This document shows positions 34,554 through 42,523 of a stretch of DNA of 64,000 bases, piece after piece; the stretch's first letter is position 1; each line of letters begins with the position of its first letter. The position numbers were made by a program, and so were the translations under genes. A model generated the notes under the pieces. It ran no database searches. It saw nothing but the letters and a program-made list of their open reading frames with translations, and was not told the origin of the DNA. The stretch is from Selenomonadaceae bacterium (GTDB lineage Bacteria; Bacillota; Negativicutes; Selenomonadales; Selenomonadaceae): NCBI GenBank assembly GCA_030523645.1, contig JAUNIB010000008.1, positions 31,979 through 95,978 of the forward strand, read 5' to 3'.

Positions 34554-35540
34554 ATGGATAATGTAACATTAATTGTTCCCTGCTACAACGAGCAGGAAAA
34601 CATTCCGGAATTCTACCGGCAGGTCAAAGGTATCAAAATCCCTGACTGCCGCATCTCCTGTCTATTCGTCGACGACGGCAGCCATGACAATACCAAGTCA
34701 CTGCTGCAGGAGCTATCCAGCCAGGATGAGTCCATTTCCTACATCAGCTTTTCCCGCAACTTCGGCAAGGAGGCTGCCATGTTGGCTGGACTTGATTACG
34801 CCGAAGGCGATGCGGTAGTCATCATGGACGCCGACCTGCAGCACCCCATGGACAAGCTGCCGGAGATGGTGGAATACTGGCGTCAGGGCTACGACGATGT
34901 CTGCGGCCGACGGGTGGACCGGGCGGATGAAAGCTGGGTCAAGAGGAACTTTACCAATCTGTTCTACTACTTCTATCAGAAGGTCAGCCGCTATCCTCTA
35001 CAGCGAAATGTAGGAGACTTCCGCCTCCTTGACAAACGCTGTGTGGCGGCCATAAGGCTCATGCGGGAAACCAATCGCTACACAAAGGGCATCTACACAT
35101 GGATTGGCTACAACAAAAAGGAATTCCCTTACGAGGTACTGCCCCGGTTTGCCGGCACCTCCACCTGGAGCTTCATGGCTCTGCTGAAGCTGGCGCTGGA
35201 AGGCATCACCTCCTTCTCGACAGTACCTCTCAAGATTGCTTCTGTCCTGGGGCTGGGTGTTTCCGTCCTAGCTCTATGCTATATGATTTACATATTCATC
35301 ACGGTACTTCTGTACGGCGATCCGGTAGCCGGCTATCCTACCATCATGGTGACACTGCTGCTCCTTGGCGGCATCCAGCTCCTGTCTCTTGGCATCATCG
35401 GCGAGTATCTCGGAAAAATTTTCGGTGAGAGCAAGGACAGACCGCTGTATCTGGTGGATGAATATAATGGTGAAAAATTTATTTACCGCCCTGTTTCCGT
35501 CTGTCGGGAGCGCGCCGGCACTGCTGTGAGAAAGGAGTAA
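34554..35540 (+). CDS. GtrB/ArnC-type undecaprenyl-phosphate glycosyltransferase
   Basis: 328 residues. The GT2 domain has IVPCYNEQENI, FVDDGSHDNT, SFSRNFGKEAAMLAGL and VVIMDADLQHP (metal-binding DxD), then the C-terminal two membrane helices (~232-258 and 268-292) and the ending LGIIGEYLGKIFGESKDRPLYLV, as in GtrB/CsbB/YkoT. It transfers a sugar from a nucleotide donor to undecaprenyl phosphate on the cytoplasmic face. Packed between the deacetylase and the DUF6056 gene, six bases upstream of the latter. Confidence 0.93.
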   Translation: MDNVTLIVPCYNEQENIPEFYRQVKGIKIPDCRISCLFVDDGSHDNTKSLLQELSSQDESISYISFSRNFGKEAAMLAGLDYAEGDAVVIMDADLQHPMDKLPEMVEYWRQGYDDVCGRRVDRADESWVKRNFTNLFYYFYQKVSRYPLQRNVGDFRLLDKRCVAAIRLMRETNRYTKGIYTWIGYNKKEFPYEVLPRFAGTSTWSFMALLKLALEGITSFSTVPLKIASVLGLGVSVLALCYMIYIFITVLLYGDPVAGYPTIMVTLLLLGGIQLLSLGIIGEYLGKIFGESKDRPLYLVDEYNGEKFIYRPVSVCRERAGTAVRKE

Positions 35541-35545
35541 CCTCT

Positions 35546-37228
35546 ATGGATAATACAGGTAAAACTAAAACAATCGTTATCCTGCTGGGAATTTTTTCAG
35601 TAATGCTCCTGCTGAATATTCTCATGCCGATTCATCGGGATGATTTCGACTATTCTCTCATTTGGAATACTCCTGTCCATGTCGCTTCTCTTCAGGATGC
35701 ATTCTCCTCCTGCTGGAACCACTACCTTCTCCACGGTGGCCGCATGGTGACTGTATTCGGACTGGTGCTTTTTCTCTGGCTCGGCAAGCTGTGGTTTGAC
35801 ATAGCCAATGCCCTTATCTTCACCGGCTTTGTAATCCTGCTCTACATGCACGCCAAACGGTCAACGGAATTCCCCAAGGAGCCGGCGCTTCTCCTGTCGG
35901 CCGGTCTGCTGGCCTGGCTCTGCCTGCCGCATTTCGGTGAAGTTGCCATCTGGAAAAGCGGCTCCACCGTATACCTATGGTCCGGCTTCTGCGTTGCCCT
36001 GTTTTTGCTACCGTACAATCTGAAAGCAGCCGGGAAGAAGGTCTGCTCCTGCGGACTGATGATTCCCCTCATGCTCCTTCTGGGCATATTGGCCGGTTGG
36101 TCGGTAGAAAATCTGGCTGTCACAAATCTTCTCCTTTGTGCAGTCTGCACGCTTGTCTACAAATTCCGCAATGATATGCCTGGCTGGATGCCTGCCGGCG
36201 TCGTGGGTGCGTTCCTCGGTCTGATAGGCCTGCTGGCCGCTCCCGGCAACTATGTCCGATACACCCAGCAGGGCGGACACGCCGGCACCTTCGGAACCAT
36301 CATGCGCCACATCGGCAACCAGTTCAGTGGAAACGGCGATATGCTTCTGTTCGTTCTGCCGGCCGTGCTGCTGGCGCTGCTCTGCTGGCACATCATCAAA
36401 GCGGATTATCTGTCCCATGAGGGCGTGGCGCTCCAGCCCTCCGGCAAACTGAACAACGGACACTTCCTGCTCCTTGCCTTCACGGCCGTTACTACTCTGT
36501 CCTATTTCACTACCGGCTTTGTTGCCCACACCCTTCACGATGCTATCGTGAATTTCATCATTAGTCCCTCAGGGCTGGCGAAGCCAAACACATACCTGCT
36601 GTTTGCCAATGTAATGGATCAGTTCGAGCAGATGGCCATATACTGGTTCTTCATCATATTCATCTACCTGAGTCTGCGGGACAAAATCGGACTCACCGGA
36701 GATGTACTGAAATCCATGAAGAACAAAGTCCCGGCTATGAAGATTGCCAATGAATACGACGGCGTTGGGTATGTATTCTTTCTGGCCGCTTTGGCGATTT
36801 TCAATAACTTTGTTATGATTGCGGCTCCCACATTCCCCGGCCGGGCATCCTTCGGCTCCGCTTCGATGATTATCATCGCCACGCTGGTTCTGCTTGGCCT
36901 GCCGGTCGTCCGGCAGAAGCTCCGGCTGCCGGAAATCAGCCGGCTGCTGAAGGGAGCTGCCCTGTTCCTGTCTGCCTTCACCATCATCTCCTCGGTTTCT
37001 ATCCTGTACACGATAACTCAGGAGCATGAGACACGGATGACAATGATTCAGCAAGCCGCGGACAGAGGTGAAAAGGTGGCCGTCCTGCCGCCGATTCTCC
37101 TGCGCGACAGAGCGCTGCGCCATGTATTCTTCATCGACTTCTACAATGGAGTAAGCAAAGGCGGCCTGTGCGTCTACTACGGTATCAAGGATATAAAGAT
37201 TGACCCGATGCCTGTATGGGCAAGATAA
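35546..37228 (+). CDS. DUF6056-type polytopic membrane protein, possible GT-C glycosyltransferase
   Basis: 560 residues with about 11-12 membrane helices. The first outer loop holds IHRDDFDYSLIW and HYLLHGGRM: the Asp-Asp and His/Arg pattern resembles the first periplasmic loop of GT-C enzymes that use prenyl-linked sugars. The C-terminal ~80 residues are a small soluble segment (KVAVLPPILLRDRALRHVF). Third gene of a tight operon, probably the enzyme receiving the lipid-linked sugar outside the membrane. The catalytic role is inferred. Followed by a strong terminator. Confidence 0.8.
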   Translation: MDNTGKTKTIVILLGIFSVMLLLNILMPIHRDDFDYSLIWNTPVHVASLQDAFSSCWNHYLLHGGRMVTVFGLVLFLWLGKLWFDIANALIFTGFVILLYMHAKRSTEFPKEPALLLSAGLLAWLCLPHFGEVAIWKSGSTVYLWSGFCVALFLLPYNLKAAGKKVCSCGLMIPLMLLLGILAGWSVENLAVTNLLLCAVCTLVYKFRNDMPGWMPAGVVGAFLGLIGLLAAPGNYVRYTQQGGHAGTFGTIMRHIGNQFSGNGDMLLFVLPAVLLALLCWHIIKADYLSHEGVALQPSGKLNNGHFLLLAFTAVTTLSYFTTGFVAHTLHDAIVNFIISPSGLAKPNTYLLFANVMDQFEQMAIYWFFIIFIYLSLRDKIGLTGDVLKSMKNKVPAMKIANEYDGVGYVFFLAALAIFNNFVMIAAPTFPGRASFGSASMIIIATLVLLGLPVVRQKLRLPEISRLLKGAALFLSAFTIISSVSILYTITQEHETRMTMIQQAADRGEKVAVLPPILLRDRALRHVFFIDFYNGVSKGGLCVYYGIKDIKIDPMPVWAR

Positions 37229-37255
37229 AATAAAAATATCACCAATACATACGAA

Positions 37256-37287
37256 AAGACCGCTTAGCAATTCGCTAAGCGGTCTTT
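37256..37287. terminator. Bidirectional terminator between the glycan operon and ssrA
   Basis: AAGACCGCTTAGC-AATTC-GCTAAGCGGTCTTT, perfect 13-bp stem serving both convergent genes. Confidence 0.92.
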
Positions 37288-37326
37288 CTATGTGTAAGGC
37301 GAACTTTATCTGTTCGTCTTAATTGT

Positions 37327-37679
37327 TGGTGGAGATGAGGAGAATCGAACTCCTGTCCGAAGGCATTGTTTCACCGACTTCTCCGAGCGCAGCCACTGAT
37401 TAGTTTTAGCCTGAGACGGTTCAGGGGCAATCCATCCTTTGGCGATCTCCTTGATTCTCCCGGCGTAAGTCGGAGCTTCTTACACAGGTAATCCCGCTGT
37501 TTGGCCTCTCTGCTCAGAGCGCGGGCTCTGCCGAGTGAGAGGGCAGCCAAATCAGGCTGCGATTGCGTAGTTGTCGTTAGCCTTTATATTTAAAGGACTT
37601 CCGCCTTTTTACGGAGTGGACGGAGGCTCCGGCTCGCTTACGATGCACCAGCTACCCCCGTCGAACCCATTACATCCCC
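37327..37679 (-). ncRNA. ssrA: Transfer-messenger RNA (tmRNA)
   Basis: 353 bases. The 5' end GGGGATG pairs with CATCTCC at the 3' end, followed by A and encoded CCA. The 5' conserved GGGGATGTAATGGGTTCGAC and the 3' T-arm GGAGTTCGATTCTCC are diagnostic. The tag-coding sequence on the minus strand is 37581 down to 37552 and encodes ANDNYAIAA then TGA, a variant of the common ANDENYALAA tag. Rescues stalled ribosomes with SmpB (not in the window). Confidence 0.97.
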
Positions 37680-37720
37680 GTTAATGGGCGCCTTGAGGCG
37701 TGTGCATTTCTGCAGGCTTC

Positions 37721-37748
37721 ATTATATCACCTTTAGTCAAAAAGTCAA
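37721..37748 (-). promoter_or_regulatory. Promoter of ssrA
   Basis: Minus strand TTGACT, 16 bp, TATAAT, 42 bases upstream of the mature tmRNA 5' end, consistent with RNase P trimming. Confidence 0.8.
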
Positions 37749-37775
37749 CATTTATATGACAATCAGCCGGACGGA

Positions 37776-37938
37776 CCTCATCCGTCTCGCTTCGCGAGCC
37801 ACCTTCTCCATAGGAGAAGGTCATTAGACCGATATGCGAAACTCATCCGTCCCGCTTTGCAAACCGCCTTCGCCACTGGATGGGTCATTGAATTGACACA
37901 CAGAACTCATTCGTATCTCTTCGCTGTCCATCCTCCAA
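37776..37938 (+). repeat. Module C array, one intact and two decayed copies
   Basis: Intact copy at 37776-37821 (CCTCATCCGTCTCGCTTCGCGAG plus CCTTCTCCATAGGAGAAGG). Decayed copies follow at about 37841-37889 and 37903-37938. They show how the modules erode in place, since the hairpin arms no longer pair. Confidence 0.7.
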
Positions 37939-38020
37939 AAAGTAATTTGTCTCGCCAGATTGTAAAGTATTAAGATTAAAAAATTTCTGACAATTTACAG
38001 ACAGGCTAACTATTCTATGC

Positions 38021-38026
38021 TATAAT
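38021..38026 (+). promoter_or_regulatory. Possible -10 box of the EAL gene
   Basis: TATAAT 25 bases before the leader ORF. The -35 region is poor. Confidence 0.35.
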
Positions 38027-38050
38027 GCAGACATATTTACTGAGCAAGGA

Positions 38051-38086
38051 ATGATGTTTTTCGCGTTTAATAGAGAAATGAGATGA
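38051..38086 (+). CDS. Possible 11-codon leader ORF upstream of the EAL gene
   Basis: ATG ATG ... encodes MMFFAFNREMR then TGA, with AAGGA just before it. Its stop codon is 4 bases from the EAL start, which itself has no clear ribosome site, so translation of the phosphodiesterase may depend on it. Confidence 0.35.
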   Translation: MMFFAFNREMR

Positions 38087-38090
38087 GATA

Positions 38091-39749
38091 ATGCCTACGG
38101 AAGAGAAGTCTTCGCAGATGACAGCCCCCGATGTTATCGTCGAGATGCTGCGTCCTGCTCTGGAATCCGGACAGTTTGTTGCGTTTTATCAGCCCCAGTA
38201 CAATCACACGACTCAGCGGCTCATCGGCGCCGAGGCGCTGGTGCGCTGGCGCCATCCCACCAAGGGGATAATTGCGCCCGGTCTGTTCATACAGGCTATG
38301 GAGCAGTGCGGCCTCGTGACGGGGCTTGACCTCTATGTGCTGGACAAGGTCTGCTCCTTTATCCGCCGTTGTCTGGACGACAACATCCGTATGGTTCCCA
38401 TCTCTGTTAATCTGTCCCGGCGGGATTTGTCTGTTCCCGGTTTTTTCGACAGTCTGGAAGAAATCCGCCAGCGGTATGAGGTTCCCCAGAAGTATCTCCG
38501 GCTGGAGATTACCGAGTCCGCCGCCGGCAGCGACACGGAAACAATCTGCAACGCAGTAAGCTGTCTCCACGCTCTTGGCTATCAGGTGGCAATGGATGAT
38601 TTCGGCAGCGGCTTCTCTTCTCTCAGCGTACTGAAAGACATTGATTTCGATATCATCAAGCTGGATATGAAGTTCCTCTCCTCCGAGCGGGAAGATGCCC
38701 CCCAGCACAGAGGCGGCACCATCGTCGCCGCAGTAGTGCGGATGATAAGCTGGCTCGGCCTGCCGCTCATCGCCGAGGGTGTCGAGTGCCGCGAGCAGGC
38801 AGACTTCCTCCAGTCCGTTGGCTGTCAGAATATTCAGGGCTATCTCTACTCCACACCGGTTGACGAGGAAACCTTCGTCAATGAGCTGAAGGGCTCCCAT
38901 CTCGGTGAGCTGTCGCCGGTACTAAGTCTTGTTGACCATCTTGACCCCGGCGCATTCTGGTCAGAAGATACGCTGGAGTCTATGCTCTTCTCCCATTTTG
39001 CCGGAGGCGCCGCATTGTTTGAATACTACTGGAACGGCGACCTTGAGCTGCTGCGGGTAAATCCCAAGTATCTCACGGAGCTGGGGATGAATCTCAGCGA
39101 AGAAGAAGTGCTGCGGTCAAATCCGCTGGCCGGCATGGACCAAAAGGAAAAGATAGCCTATGTGAAGGCTATCGAGCAGGCCATTAAGACGAAGCAGAGC
39201 GTTGATGTTGACACCTGGAGGAATATCACCAGCTCCAACTGCGGCGAAGACCATGTGGCAATCAGAACGACCCTGCGGCTGGTCGGCTCCAGCCGCGGCA
39301 GTTTCCTTTTCTACGCCGCCATCCGCAATGTCACCGCCGAGAAGCTCTATATCCGGCAGATGGAGGATGCCAGCCGCCGTTTCTCCGCTGCCAGCGAGCA
39401 TCTGAAGATATTCTATTGGGAGTACACCGTCGCAACCCACGAGATGCGTCCCTGCGCCCGATGCATGAGAGAGCTGGGAATGCCGCCTCTGGTGACGAAT
39501 TATCCGGACAGCGCGATACAGGCCGGAATATTCCCCCCGGAGATAGCCGAGCAGTACCGGGAGTGGCATCGTCAGATAGATGCCGGCGTACCCAGACTGG
39601 AGGCAGTGCTGCCGCTCACCAAGGATCGGCTGCCGTACCGAATCAGATACACCACGGAGTTCGACGATTACGGTCACCCGGTACGGGCCTACGGCTCGGC
39701 TACCCCGGAGCCGACAGACTCACCTTCCTTCCAGAAAACAGACGAATAA
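38091..39749 (+). CDS. EAL-domain c-di-GMP phosphodiesterase with C-terminal PAS-like regions
   Basis: 552 residues. The EAL domain occupies ~12-265 with all catalytic elements: AEALVRW, VNLSRRD (Asn), LEITES (Glu), AMDDFGSGFSSL (Asp pair), IIKLDMKFL (Lys), IAEGVE (Glu) and NIQGYLYSTPV (Gln). No GGDEF domain. The rest (~280-545) looks like two PAS-type folds (FEYYWNGDLELLRVNPKYL; FYWEYTVATHEMRPC). Predicted cytoplasmic and active, lowering c-di-GMP, which would favour swimming. The EAL domain preceding the sensor is an unusual order. The start lacks a good ribosome site and may be coupled to a leader ORF. Confidence 0.9.
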   Translation: MPTEEKSSQMTAPDVIVEMLRPALESGQFVAFYQPQYNHTTQRLIGAEALVRWRHPTKGIIAPGLFIQAMEQCGLVTGLDLYVLDKVCSFIRRCLDDNIRMVPISVNLSRRDLSVPGFFDSLEEIRQRYEVPQKYLRLEITESAAGSDTETICNAVSCLHALGYQVAMDDFGSGFSSLSVLKDIDFDIIKLDMKFLSSEREDAPQHRGGTIVAAVVRMISWLGLPLIAEGVECREQADFLQSVGCQNIQGYLYSTPVDEETFVNELKGSHLGELSPVLSLVDHLDPGAFWSEDTLESMLFSHFAGGAALFEYYWNGDLELLRVNPKYLTELGMNLSEEEVLRSNPLAGMDQKEKIAYVKAIEQAIKTKQSVDVDTWRNITSSNCGEDHVAIRTTLRLVGSSRGSFLFYAAIRNVTAEKLYIRQMEDASRRFSAASEHLKIFYWEYTVATHEMRPCARCMRELGMPPLVTNYPDSAIQAGIFPPEIAEQYREWHRQIDAGVPRLEAVLPLTKDRLPYRIRYTTEFDDYGHPVRAYGSATPEPTDSPSFQKTDE

Positions 39750-39760
39750 TGCTGCATACA

Positions 39761-39790
39761 AAAAAGACTGCTGAACAGCAGTCTTTTTTA
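39761..39790. terminator. Bidirectional terminator between the EAL and LCP genes
   Basis: AAAAGACTGCT-GAAC-AGCAGTCTTTT with flanking A and T runs. Confidence 0.9.
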
Positions 39791-39808
39791 TTGGAAAAAT
39801 TATTTATT

Positions 39809-41257
39809 TTATCTGCCCTTGCCGCCCCTCATGCTGGGAGAGACTGCCGGACCGGGAGCCGTCCTCCTTGCCGCAGGGCGCTCCTCCTCAGAGTCCTCGT
39901 CCTCGGAAGATTTCTTATCCTCGGCATCATCTGCGGACTTTTTCCGTTCCTCAACTTCTCTTTCCTCCGAGTCCTCTGCCGATTCTCTCCGCTCATCTCT
40001 GTCACGGTCACTGGCTGCCGTCTCGGTGGGGCGTTCTTCTTCCTCATCCTTTACCGCAGGAGCCTTAGGCTTTGATTTCTTTTTCTTTGCGGTACGGCTT
40101 TCGCTCTTGACGGTTTCCTTTTTACTCGTCTTATCCGACTTTACCGACTTGCCGGATTTTACGGAAGCAGCATCACTGTCGTCCACCGATACACTGTCAC
40201 GAATATGTGCCGGCAGGGATGCAGCATACTCGGCCGCATCGTTTTCCATTGCCCGCTTTGCTGCACCGTTCATGGGCACACCCAGAACATCGGCAACCAT
40301 TTCACGGGTAGTGTAGATACTGGGTACCCAGTAGTTCAGTCCGTCCTCCGGGTTGTCGTAGGGCTCGCCGGGAATCATCTCGGCTTTCAGCCCCTGACTC
40401 TTAGCCTCTTTGAATGCCCCGGCCAGCTCCAGCAGCTGACGGAGAGACATATCCGTCTCGATATTCTCATAGACTACAGAGGCAATCTCCGGCAGGTCGG
40501 TGATGATGCCGGGGCTGGTTACCTTCTCCATGACCGCCTTGACGAATTTCTGCTGGCGGGCGATACGACCGATATCGCCTTCCTCGTCACGGTAGCGGAC
40601 ATAGCCGATAGCCTGCTTGCCGTTGAGATGCTGATAGCCGGGGTACAGGTCTATGACAAGTCCGCCGTCATCATCCCAGGGGTCTTCATAGTCCATGCGC
40701 ATTTCTACATCGATATCGATGCCGCCGATAGCGTCAATGACTTTCTTGAAAGCCCGGTTATTAATCATCACATAGTGGTCAATAGGTGTCCCCAGAAAAT
40801 CCTCCACGGTGCTTTGGGCCAGCTTGCGGCCGCCCAGCATGAAGGCAGCGTTGATTTTCTCGTAGCCGTAGCCTTCAATGTGAACGCGGGTGTCACGGGG
40901 GACAGAGAGGAGAGACGCCTGCTTCTTCTTTGGGTCTACCGCCGCTACCATCATGGTATCGGAGCGGCCCACATCGTCCTCACGGGTGTCTACGCCCATG
41001 ATGAGAATGGTGGCTTTGTCCTTTGCCACCAGAAGTTCCTGCTTCTTCAGACGGCCGCCGGTACGATTGCCCGGGTCAACCTTGTCCAGCAGAGAGCTGC
41101 TGAAAAGGAAGCCTGCCAGCGCTCCCATGGCTACCATCAGGAGCGCAGCGATTATGATAAAGCCGCGGCGCGCTCTTCTTTTCACATGGCGGCCATGACG
41201 GCTTGGTATCGTCCCGCGTTCCTTTCTCGGGTCTGAATTTATCCTTTTTCTGCTCAA
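39809..41257 (-). CDS. LytR-CpsA-Psr (LCP) family ligase with long charged tail
   Basis: 482 residues. Basic cytoplasmic N-terminus, one membrane helix (~32-53), then the LCP domain (~80-270): ILIMGVDTREDDVGRSDTMMV, LLSVPRDTRV, YGYEKINAAFMLGG and GYVRYRDEEGDIGRIARQQ carry the Arg and Asp residues that bind polyprenyl pyrophosphate. LCP enzymes attach glycopolymers to peptidoglycan. The last ~130 residues are low-complexity Ser/Lys/Glu/Asp repeats, probably disordered. The start is TTG 41257 after AAGGA. Substrate in a diderm Firmicute is unknown. Confidence 0.9.
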   Translation of the reverse strand: MSRKRINSDPRKERGTIPSRHGRHVKRRARRGFIIIAALLMVAMGALAGFLFSSSLLDKVDPGNRTGGRLKKQELLVAKDKATILIMGVDTREDDVGRSDTMMVAAVDPKKKQASLLSVPRDTRVHIEGYGYEKINAAFMLGGRKLAQSTVEDFLGTPIDHYVMINNRAFKKVIDAIGGIDIDVEMRMDYEDPWDDDGGLVIDLYPGYQHLNGKQAIGYVRYRDEEGDIGRIARQQKFVKAVMEKVTSPGIITDLPEIASVVYENIETDMSLRQLLELAGAFKEAKSQGLKAEMIPGEPYDNPEDGLNYWVPSIYTTREMVADVLGVPMNGAAKRAMENDAAEYAASLPAHIRDSVSVDDSDAASVKSGKSVKSDKTSKKETVKSESRTAKKKKSKPKAPAVKDEEEERPTETAASDRDRDERRESAEDSEEREVEERKKSADDAEDKKSSEDEDSEEERPAARRTAPGPAVSPSMRGGKGR

Positions 41258-41298
41258 GAATATTTTCCTTCCTTATATATATGCGATTATCCGCCTTA

Positions 41299-41820
41299 TT
41301 ACCACTTTGCCGGAATAAGGCTGCTGTAGCCGGTGACGAACATGGTGGCCACCGCATTCACCATCAGTCGTCCCTTGCCGTCGTATATGTCAGCGGTGAG
41401 ATTTACCACCCGCCGGCCGGCATGGGTGACCCGGCAGCAGCAGGTAGCCGTATCGCCGGGAACAATGTTGCGGCTGAAGTTCACCGTCATGCTCTGAGTG
41501 ACAATGAAGCGGCCGGTGCTCATAGCTGCCACTCCGGCAGCAGTATTAGCCAGTGTGTAGAGGGCACCTCCGTGAACATGGCCGGTGAGATTGGCGTGAA
41601 TGTCCGCATTGATGGGCAGCCGCAGCTTCGCCTGTCCGTAGCTCACCTCGTCGATGATGATGCCTACATACTGGGTGAAGTGGTTGCCGTCGAATATCTC
41701 GCGGAGTATTTTCAATGCTTTCTCGTCTGTCATCTGAACTTCTTCATTCGATATCGGTTCAGCCAGACAGGGATATTTATCCAGGGTGTTTTCCCCTGTT
41801 TTATTCTGATTATCGGCCAT
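41299..41820 (-). CDS. PaaI-type hotdog thioesterase
   Basis: 173 residues. A ~35-residue extension precedes a hotdog domain with ANLTGHVHGGALYTLANTAAG (the HGG-Asp/Asn motif region) and VTQSMTVNFSRNIVPGDTATC. Hydrolyses an acyl-CoA thioester, often aryl- or hydroxyaryl-CoA. ATG 41820 follows GAGG. An internal ATG at 41733 would give a standard-length protein, so the start is uncertain. Possibly read from the same transcript as the LCP gene (41 bases downstream). Confidence 0.85.
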   Translation of the reverse strand: MADNQNKTGENTLDKYPCLAEPISNEEVQMTDEKALKILREIFDGNHFTQYVGIIIDEVSYGQAKLRLPINADIHANLTGHVHGGALYTLANTAAGVAAMSTGRFIVTQSMTVNFSRNIVPGDTATCCCRVTHAGRRVVNLTADIYDGKGRLMVNAVATMFVTGYSSLIPAKW

Positions 41821-41990
41821 ATTCTACGCCTCGCTTCTGAATTTTCAATAAAATCCTGCTTATTATTGTATCACAAATATTTTTAGAAGATAAAGTTTTT
41901 TCATCTTTCTGAAAATAATCTAAAAAACTTCATGAAAACGATTGACCGAATGAGTCCTTTTGTGTTAGAGTATACAACATCACATTTTAT

Positions 41991-42009
41991 GTAAAGTTGT
42001 AAACTTTAC
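41991..42009 (+). promoter_or_regulatory. Perfect inverted repeat upstream of the TRAP genes
   Basis: GTAAAGTT-GTA-AACTTTAC, ending 16 bases before the dctQ ATG. Probably an operator for a substrate-responsive repressor or a leader hairpin. TATACA at 41971 could be the -10. Confidence 0.5.
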
Positions 42010-42025
42010 TTATGGAGGTTTTTTC

Positions 42026-42523
42026 ATGTCAGGGTTCAAAAAAATGATGAACGCTCTGGCGGGACTGGAAAAGCTGATTCTCGTCCTCACCACTGCGGTC
42101 ACCCTGGTGCTGGTCTTCGGTAATGTTATTACCCGTAAGGTGCCGGCGCTGGGCATCCGTCTCGCCTTTACGGAGGAGCTGGTTATCGCTCTCTTCGTAC
42201 TCATCTCTCTTCTCGCCTCGGCTCTCTGCTGCCGCGACAACAGCCACATCAGTCTGGCTCTCCTGTCCCAGCACGCCGGTGAGGGGGCCCAGAAGACGCT
42301 GAAGCTGGTCACCACTGCTGTCTGCGCCATCTACTGTGCTCTCCTCACTCAGCAGGGCTACATCTATATGATGGCTCAATTGGAGGGCGGTGTCCGCACC
42401 TATGTACTTCACTGGCCCGAGTGGATTTTCTGCTCTTTCGTGCCTATCTGCGGCGTATGCATGATTCTGCATCTCATCGAGGCTTGCCTTGACTTCAACT
42501 GCGATGAAAAGGAGGAAGCATAA
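42026..42523 (+). CDS. dctQ: TRAP transporter small membrane subunit
   Basis: 165 residues, four membrane helices (about 15-37, 48-68, 92-112, 132-152). FTEELVIALFVLISLLASALCCRDNSHI is the DctQ signature between helices 2 and 3. Works with DctM in Na+-driven uptake of an organic acid. GGAGG before ATG. Its stop overlaps the start of the next gene by one base (TAATG). Confidence 0.92.
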   Translation: MSGFKKMMNALAGLEKLILVLTTAVTLVLVFGNVITRKVPALGIRLAFTEELVIALFVLISLLASALCCRDNSHISLALLSQHAGEGAQKTLKLVTTAVCAIYCALLTQQGYIYMMAQLEGGVRTYVLHWPEWIFCSFVPICGVCMILHLIEACLDFNCDEKEEA

